Source of the DNA: Leishmania donovani
Taxonomy: Eukaryota > Euglenozoa > Kinetoplastea > Trypanosomatida > Trypanosomatidae
NCBI RefSeq assembly: GCF_000227135.1
Contig: NC_018252.1
Coordinates: 1-64,000 of the forward strand
Length of the DNA stretch: 64,000 bases
Reading direction: 5' to 3'
The notes beneath the pieces were generated by a model. The model worked only from the letters and a program-made list of their open reading frames with translations, did not search any database and was not told the origin of the DNA. Made by a program: the position numbers and the translations under genes. Positions 57,560 through 64,000 of the stretch are shown one piece after another (position 1 is the first letter of the stretch; each line of letters starts with the position of its first letter).

Positions 57560-59798
57560 TGCGTGATAAGCGACGAAAACTCCGCAGACGAAGAAGCGGC
57601 AGCAACGAAGCGATCAGAGACACAACTTGTCAGGCGTGCACAGGCACACACATGCAGGCGACTCACTATCAGAGAGGAGCCAAAATACTATACGCTGTGG
57701 TGGTCAAAGGCGCGTGTCTCTCAGTGCGTGGTGACAGTCCCGCACTCTCGTCGGGTTCTCTCGCGACTCTCCGGCACACGCGGCGAGAGAGAGCACCGGT
57801 GCGGAGGGTTCAGCGGATGGCCTTTCGCGCTGCTTTGCGACGTTAATCGTCGTTTGGGTGTCCTAAGTACCCTCTAGGGCCCCTTGCACAGAGATCCACA
57901 CGCAGACGCGCGGTGGGCAACAACCACACAAAAAAAAAAAAACGAGAGGAGAGCGGCTTTTGGGAAGGAGGGGAGGAGCCTAAACTAGCCCAGCCTGACA
58001 AGTGGAAATACGGTGTACACCTCCCTGGACGCGGCCCCGCAGCTAACAGGGATATAAAACTGAGCGGTAGCGTGTAACGTGGGCGCGTGTGAGTGTGTGC
58101 CGGGCCGTCAGACGGGGGACGGGGGGAGGAGAGTAGGCGCAGGGAGGAAAAACGACTGTGGAGCGTATCGACATGCTGTAAGTCATGCATACAGATTAGT
58201 AGAGACGTGCAGAGCCTCGCACCCTGCATCTGGTGCCCTGCCTTCCTTCAACTCACTTGGGGAAGTAAGCCTGAGTACACCCTGACATGTAGACCACCTC
58301 CACCCCTCTCCCGCAGGAACACACACAGAGGAGATGTCCTGCCTCTCCGTGGTCCACACTACCGTGACTGCAATCCGTTTCACGGATTGTACGAGAGAGG
58401 GAGAGAGAGGGGTAGCAAGAGACGACACCCAACCACGACGATCACCGCCCCTTATCTGTGTGACGAGGCGCCTCGCTGCGTGCCACTTTTTTTTTCCAGC
58501 GCCTGTAGTTTGTTTCATTATCCGCAAGAGAAGCCACTGTGTAAGAAGCGTTCAGGTACGCATGCACGCACGAGGAAGGAGAGAGGGCGAGTCGAGAACG
58601 CGAGAGAAGAAGCAAAACAAAAAGAGCAAGGATAAAAGAAAAGAAAGCGAGCGACGCAGAAAGCGTCGCACCAACGCGCCTGATGCCTGCGTCATCACCA
58701 GAGATGGCGCTCAACCAAGAGGAAACCTTCAACTTGAGCTACAAGAGAATCATCACTCTCAACAGCGGCTATCAGCACGGCTGCTCACCGCCCACGCACA
58801 ATCCAACATCCCCACATCAACTAACGCAGAGCATCCTCCTGCCCAAAGCACACAAACACTTATGAGTACGTTTCTTGTACATCACGCACATGAGGCCGCG
58901 CGACACAAGCTACAACGCCACACTGCACCCCATCCCGCACGGCCGGTCAGAGCCCCCCTCCCCCCCCTCCACATTACCTGGTGCGGTGCAGCAGCACACA
59001 CGCGCCACGCCAAACGCGCCGACCAAGCCATCCGAGAGCACGGCCTACGCCTCAAACTCCACCCACACCCGCATACCAGCAGGCTGCGCGAGGGCCGGGG
59101 GTGGGATGCCTTCCAGCCACGCGGACACTCTGCCCATCATGTGGATGGTGCACACGTGTTCACTGTCGCAGGTCGCTCCGGCGCCGCGTCACCCCGGTCC
59201 GGCGCACCGGCATCAGCAGCCATGCATCGCCCTCCACGCCCCACGTCGCGTGTGCTTGGCCCTGCCACCACCACCGGTGGTTGCGCACTTCGCAGGGAGA
59301 AATGCGGGGCGGCTTGCTTGGCTTCCTCCCACGCAGAGATGGTGGAGAATACTTGGGCCGGGTGAAGCCACGCGCTGAGCTGGTCACCACCTCACCCCCT
59401 CCTCATCGGCCCGCCGTCATCAAGGCGTGCGGGGAGCGCGAGACAGGAAACGAGAAGCATCTCACCGAGCGTAAACAAAAAAAAAGGAATGCTAACTGCC
59501 GCAGAGCGTGCGAAGGGCGCCGAAGGCAATTCTGTTGGGGCGAGTGTAGGATCGACCGCAACAGAGGGGAAACTAGACAAGCGAGGTACGCAGCACACAG
59601 CTGAAAGCGTTGATAGTAGCGGAATTACTGTGAAAGAGACAACGTTTGTGTTGCCAGCCCCATTCTCCCACCTTCCATTCCTGCAAACAAATACATGTAT
59701 ATTTCTTCCAACCGCTTCCTTCCCATTTCGGTATCCTCGTCTACGAGCGAAACGCAGCCGGCAATCGTCACCGCAGACAAGGATGTTACCAAGCAGCA
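57560..59798. other. Long spacer carrying repeat family A, copy 3
   Basis: 2.2 kb. The repeat is at 58889-59444, ~355 nt downstream of the carrier stop codon, i.e. in its 3' region. An A run (57930-57941) and a T run (58488-58495) are present. No credible gene. Confidence 0.65.
58889..59444. mobile_element. Repeat family A, copy 3 (full-length ~0.55 kb SIDER2-like element)
   Basis: 556 bp, the same sequence as 51041-51595 plus one C in a C run near 58965. The flanking sequences differ completely (TACATCACGCA before and AGGAAACGAG after), so the boundaries are sharp and shared with copy 2. Same orientation as copies 1 and 2. Confidence 0.85.
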
Positions 59799-60710
59799 CT
59801 ACGCCATCTTCTTGTGGGTGACCTTCGTCGAATGCTCCCAGAGAGCGTTCACCCGCTCATAAACGGCAATCAGAATGGCGTTGCCAGGAAAGGCCCGCAC
59901 CGCCGTGACGCTGTAGCCGCGGAAAAGACCGCGCATGCCCTCCGTCTTGTACAGCCGCGTGCACGCCTGACGGAAATTCAGCTTCAGATAGTCTGCTTTC
60001 ATCGTCTGCTGCTTCGTCTTCACGGCATCGACAGGGTACGTGGAGGTCCAGAAGGCGACACCGGCGCACCCACCGCCGAGGAAGTGCACCCACGCCGGCG
60101 CCTCGTGAAACCTCTGCCCCTCCGACAAGAAGGGCCGGATAACAGACTGGAAGACTAAAAAGTAAAGACCACAGCCGACGGCCTCGCGCACCATCATTGC
60201 TATGTGCCCACGGAAGAGGCCGCGGATGCCGCGCCGCCTGTAAGTGGCAGCGGCGCAGTCGAGAGAGTTTTTGTAAATGCGTTCTTCAAGGGGAAGGGTG
60301 TTCTGGATTTGCATTTTGCACTTGATGAGCTCCGCCGGGGTGAGCACCTGCGAAACGACAATGCCGCCGGTGGCGCCGGCCACCGACACCGCCAGGTACG
60401 GCTCCTGGTTGCACGGACCACAGTAGCCATAGGTAACTTTCTGAAACCCTTCGATAGCCGAGCGGTACGAGACAAACAAAATGGCATTCTCGCACGCCGC
60501 GCCGATCACCGGGGCGGGCAGTCCGCGGAAGAAGCCGTTCACAACCCCCTCCTCTTTCGCAATGGCACGGATACACTGCAGGACGCCACCGTAGCGCTTT
60601 CCATCGTCCTGCAAGCGCACCTTGATGGTGTCCATCGGGTACTCTACCACCGTCGCACTCGCCCCGCCCAGCGAGCCGGCTAGCATTTCGCGGGCGTCAT
60701 CGGCGTTCAT
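59799..60710 (-). CDS. Mitochondrial carrier protein (SLC25), ornithine/carnitine-type subgroup
   Basis: 303 aa with three ~100-residue repeats, each with a P-x-[DE]-x-x-[KR] signature: YPMDTIKVRLQ (24-34), TPAELIKCKMQIQ (~125-137) and YPVDAVKTKQQT (~225-236). Each is followed by the [FY]-[DE/R]-G region (GFFRGLPAPV, GLFRGHIAMM, GLFRGYSVTA). The second-repeat form 'TPAELIK' and RAFPGNAI near the end resemble ornithine, basic amino acid and carnitine/acylcarnitine carriers. The substrate is inferred at subgroup level only. Inner-membrane location follows from the family. The Met at 60710 gives the normal carrier length; the upstream in-frame part is cut off by the predicted splice acceptor at 60766. 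Confidence 0.93.
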   Translation of the reverse strand: MNADDAREMLAGSLGGASATVVEYPMDTIKVRLQDDGKRYGGVLQCIRAIAKEEGVVNGFFRGLPAPVIGAACENAILFVSYRSAIEGFQKVTYGYCGPCNQEPYLAVSVAGATGGIVVSQVLTPAELIKCKMQIQNTLPLEERIYKNSLDCAAATYRRRGIRGLFRGHIAMMVREAVGCGLYFLVFQSVIRPFLSEGQRFHEAPAWVHFLGGGCAGVAFWTSTYPVDAVKTKQQTMKADYLKLNFRQACTRLYKTEGMRGLFRGYSVTAVRAFPGNAILIAVYERVNALWEHSTKVTHKKMA

Positions 60711-62925
60711 TCGCAAAGGGAAAGGACAAAAAAAATAAGAAGATAAGGTACACAACGACGGGCCACTGGAACACGCGCAGCCACAGCGTCGCCGAGACGC
60801 ACGCCGATGCCGACACAAAGGCGTGCAGAGAGAGAGAGGAGAGGAGGAGGAGAGACAACAACACGAGGCAAACGATAGTAAACACAAGGTGGCCCGCACA
60901 AGCGATGGAAAGGGGAACTGACAGAGCGGGAGGTCGAAGATGGAGGGGGTGGAAGGGACGGGCAGGGAGGGTCCAGCTAAGGTTTGATAATACTTAATAA
61001 GACGGGAGGGAGGAGGACAAAGAAAGGAGAGCCAAGAGAAAGGAAGGCGAGGCAGCGAGGAGACGATGATGGCCGTGTGCCTCCTCGCGCGTTGGTGAAC
61101 CTTTTATTGGCGGCACGCGAGTCGTGTGTATGTGTGAATGCGTGTGTGTGAGTGTGTGCCCACTAAAGAGTGTGCAGGCTTGACTGCAGGTTGCTGTACG
61201 TTGTCTGAATGGCCGACACACGTACGAAGAGACGTGTACACCCATGCACACGCACAGAGAGAGCGAGAGACCAATAACGAGGTCACAAGGAAAAAGGGGG
61301 ACCTCCAGGTGGCGCTCGGCACAGAGACGGTGCGGCACCGCTTACACGGCACACCAGTGCGTGTGCCGTGTGCTTAAGAAGAGAAAAAAAAACGAGAAAA
61401 CAAGAGTCTTAGTAGCTTAGGAAATGCGTGGTGTGTGGTGTCTCGAGCAGCAGGAGACGGGAGGGGTGTGGGGGGACAGTTAGGGCGAACAATACCCGAA
61501 CAGAAGGAAACAAACAAGCAACCCTCAACGAGAGGAGGGACAACAGTCGCTGACGGCAGAGACAGACGCAGACACAGCCACTCAGGCGCAAGTATCTTAA
61601 CCTACGAAGCAGACGGTTGTGTGTTGCGCATACGAACGCAGTGTGCGCGTGGTGAGACAAGTGGAGCACAAGCGATGCCACTGCTGTGCTTGTTTATTTC
61701 TCTGCCCTTCTTGGACCTGTGCGCGGGCGCGTGGACCTCTGTGTGAATGATAGCGTTGCCTGCTGTGGCGGCACACAAAACAGAGAAGAGTAGGAGACCG
61801 TCCACTCACGCGCTCTGCCTATCACTGATACGCCGTAAAGCAGCCGCCGCACATGAAGGCGAGACGCGAGGAGGAGGGGAAGGCGGGATGTGCGTGCGCT
61901 GCAATAGACAGGTCACACTCGAGACGCACACGAATGCATACGCACACAATAGAACGGCGAAACGACCGAACCAGAACACAAAGAAAAGGAAGACAATCTG
62001 TGATTAAGCGAGTGCGCCCGTATGCGCGCCAGGGGTGTGTGTGTGAGCGTGTGAGCGGTGCGAATCGAGCGACCGTGAGGGTGTGCACAGGTACACGCCA
62101 AAGACCAGAGAAGTGGGCAGGGCAACAACAAGAAGGCAAACTCAGCAAGACACGCTGCGTTGGCGTTGGTTTGTTGCGTGTATCGCAGGCTCACCACGGT
62201 GGCGTCAGCGGTCACGGCCATGAGTGGGTGGACCCGAGAACGAAAAACAGGAAAGACGGAGGAGAAGGCGGAGAGATGACGCGCTGAAGAATCGTCAGAC
62301 AGAGGATGCGCAGACGCATGTGCGCACCTGCTGACCGGTGTGAATGCGAAGGGAGAGGAAGGCACGTGCACCGGTCACAAGTGACGAGGGCAACACAGCG
62401 AAGGTCCGGGTTGAGGAAAGCAGAGGGCTGCAGGCACCGGAGGAGCACCAAGTGGCCCTCACTCCGCCACACACGTACACACACCGCTAGAAGGGGCCGA
62501 TGTAGTCCTATCCTCCTCTGCCTCGACCCCATCGGCTCGACTCGGCTCCCCACGGTGTCCATCAAAGGAGTATCACACATCTCTCGATGGGCCGGAGGGA
62601 TCTACAGGTGCAATACGTTTTCCGTGTCTGGATGTGCATATTTTGGTTACGGAACGGTGGCCGTCCACCAATGTGATAGTAGGACTCCATGCACAGGCAC
62701 AAACGAGCAGGCGCTTGCACACGCATAAACATGCCGTCTCCCCGCCGATAGCGCACACGCACACACCAACTGCACGCCTTATAATGTCCTGCATCGACAG
62801 GGATACGAAGACAGACCTCACACACACACACACACAACCGGTGCGCCAAGGAGCAGGAGAAGAGCGAGTGAGGGCACGCGGTTGGGGGGAGGGAGGAGGG
62901 AGACGAGCAGTGTCCCGCGTCGCAT
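60711..62925. other. Long intergenic spacer with GT/CA microsatellites
   Basis: 2.2 kb. It contains the carrier's splice signals, GT-rich runs at about 61124-61160 and 62034-62052, and CA runs near 62819-62836. Frames in it are repetitive Cys/Val/Thr/His artefacts. No gene or repeat-family copy recognised. Confidence 0.6.
60766..60767 (-). promoter_or_regulatory. Predicted spliced-leader acceptor for the mitochondrial carrier gene
   Basis: The GA-rich + strand tract 60828-60860 (CT on the sense strand) is followed by the first AG at 60767-60766. The 5' UTR would be ~55 nt. Confidence 0.55.
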
Positions 62926-64000
62926 TCAGTTCGGACGTGGGCGAGGGAAGTTGCGCCCTTGGTAGCCGCCACCACCACCCCGCCCAGGGCCGCCACCGTG
63001 ACCATGACGATTGCGACTGCTGTTGCCGTTCCCGCCGCCGTGACCTTGGTGGTGACCCGATTGTGTGCGAGCCGTCTTTGTGAACTCCGCGTACATCTCC
63101 GTCTGCGTTTGTGTGCCGTCGGTTTGCAGCACTCGCTGAAGCACCATCGGCGGTGCCGTCCGCATGCGATGCTGCAGCCGCTTCGTGTCCCGCTCGAAGC
63201 CGGCTGTGAAGAGTGACTCGGCCACATCCACCGGTGGCGCAAAGGTGAACGCGGGTGCCTCGTCGTCGGAGAACTCGTCTTCATCGTCGCTGGGTAAATC
63301 CTCGTCGTCCACCTCACTCTCGCACAGCAAGAACCCCGGGTACTCGTTCTGCAGGCTAATGCGCGGGTCCGCCGGCCGCGGGGGAGGGTTGAAGGGAGGT
63401 GCCACCTTGTCTGTGAAGCGGTGGCACATGTCAATCACGTCGCCCATCTCGATCCACGCAATGGGAAGCCGGTGAATGTTCTCGCCGAATATGCGAAACA
63501 GGTTGCCCACCGACACATCCACCGCCTTCACCTCCGCGTCCGCGACCTCCTCCACACCCTTCTTGGCCAGCCAGCAGTCTCGCACAACCCTCATCGCCTT
63601 CATGATTGGTGCAAACTGCCGCGTCGAGCCGAGGCGGAAGCGCCTCACTGCCGCCGCGCGCTCGAGGCAGTCGGCGAGTGCATCGAGGTCTCCGTCGTCG
63701 CACGCCTCCCGCAGCGACAGCACACGCTTCGCCGCGTGCGCCAGCTCTGCAATGGGGCCACGCCCCTCCGCGTCGTCCTGCAGACCCAGCGCAATCTGGG
63801 CCGTGATGCACTGGCGACAGTTGTAGTGACGCGCGAAGTTGCGGCCGCGCACCACCTTTGAGCACGCCGGGCACTGTAGTGACCTCCACGTCGCCTCATC
63901 GGCATTCTTGTCGTTCGTCAGACGCACAATCCACTGGCCGCCCTCGTTTACCAGACGGAAAGTGGGGGAGTGGATCAGCAAGAACTCGCGCACGTTGCCG
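62926..64000 (-). CDS. Zinc-finger protein with RGG-type tail (5' end beyond window)
   Basis: Partial; the frame is open through the right edge, so the N-terminus is missing, and the GTG at 63993 is not a start. The visible N-terminal piece (VREFLLIHSPTFRLVNEGGQ) looks like the end of a small winged-helix-type module seen in several kinetoplastid proteins. It is followed by a C2-H-C-type zinc finger, CPACSKVVRGRNFARHYNCRQC, described here as Cys/Cys, His and Cys ligands over ~22 residues. A helical middle, an acidic patch (DDEDLPSDDEDEFSDDE) and a Gly/Arg/His/Asn-rich tail ending GGGGGYQGRNFPRPRPN complete it. The RGG-like tail suggests RNA binding. Specific function unknown. Confidence 0.78.
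   Translation of the reverse strand, partial: GNVREFLLIHSPTFRLVNEGGQWIVRLTNDKNADEATWRSLQCPACSKVVRGRNFARHYNCRQCITAQIALGLQDDAEGRGPIAELAHAAKRVLSLREACDDGDLDALADCLERAAAVRRFRLGSTRQFAPIMKAMRVVRDCWLAKKGVEEVADAEVKAVDVSVGNLFRIFGENIHRLPIAWIEMGDVIDMCHRFTDKVAPPFNPPPRPADPRISLQNEYPGFLLCESEVDDEDLPSDDEDEFSDDEAPAFTFAPPVDVAESLFTAGFERDTKRLQHRMRTAPPMVLQRVLQTDGTQTQTEMYAEFTKTARTQSGHHQGHGGGNGNSSRNRHGHGGGPGRGGGGGYQGRNFPRPRPN

Noticed and set aside
62562..63434. Minus-strand 290-aa frame
   Set aside because: Out-of-frame shadow of the zinc-finger/RGG gene continuing into spacer; its sequence is Arg/Ser/Thr noise.
1..64000. tRNA, rRNA, snoRNA cluster or CRISPR array
   Set aside because: No tRNA-like T-loop/A-B box combination, rRNA segment or regularly spaced direct repeats were seen by eye; small snoRNAs cannot be excluded without covariance models.

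Overview
The window reads as nuclear DNA of a trypanosomatid flagellate, most likely Leishmania or a close relative in Leishmaniinae. The evidence is: 25 intron-less protein genes, all on the minus strand; GC-rich codons; intergenic spacers rich in polypyrimidine tracts (purine tracts on the + strand) followed by an AG, as expected for spliced-leader trans-splicing; CA/GT and GA microsatellites; and no bacterial-type signals. From memory, gene content and order (PABP, then ETF-beta, BipA-like GTPase, CPSF100, UCH, IFT144) resemble the left part of Leishmania chromosome 25, where L. major PABP3 is LmjF.25.0080. That synteny is established knowledge, not computed here.

Layout. 1-3593 holds no credible gene. 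It contains one copy of a ~1 kb dispersed repeat (442-1441), an assembly gap, a partial second copy (1541-1846) and unclassified sequence. It may be near a chromosome end, but no CCCTAA telomeric repeat is visible. From 3594 to the right edge is one uninterrupted directional gene cluster transcribed right to left, with no strand switch. In coordinate order it encodes: a type II membrane glycosyltransferase; NatB catalytic subunit NAA20; a BMT5-like rRNA methyltransferase with C-terminal zinc fingers; a 1277-aa coiled-coil protein; a CEP44-like protein; SFT2; two orphan proteins; a 4-RRM poly(A)-binding protein; an 86-aa mitochondrial-looking protein; a Bet1-like SNARE; a 56-aa basic protein; RAMP4/SERP1; a 474-aa orphan; ETF-beta; a mitochondrial TypA/BipA GTPase; an RPB6 paralogue; a 713-aa helical protein; a 215-aa coiled-coil protein; CPSF100; a 1049-aa mitochondrial protein with dsRBD-like repeats; UCH-L3-type ubiquitin hydrolase; IFT144; a mitochondrial carrier; and a zinc-finger/RGG protein cut by the window edge.

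The genes are co-transcribed but functionally mixed, as usual in trypanosomatid polycistrons. Themes that recur are mRNA 3'-end and poly(A) biology (CPSF100, PABP), secretory-pathway membrane traffic (SFT2, Bet1, RAMP4), mitochondrial function (ETF-beta, BipA, carrier, the 1049-aa protein) and flagellum/centriole (IFT144, CEP44-like).

The most unusual content is repetitive. Three copies of a ~0.55 kb element (25773-26282, 51041-51595, 58889-59444) are about 99% identical by eye. Each lies in the 3' region of an upstream gene, in the same orientation. Size and position fit SIDER2 retroposons, but known SIDERs are strongly diverged. The second family (442-1846 and 29824-31321) is shared between the end of the window and the largest interior spacer, and all three N-runs fall inside it.
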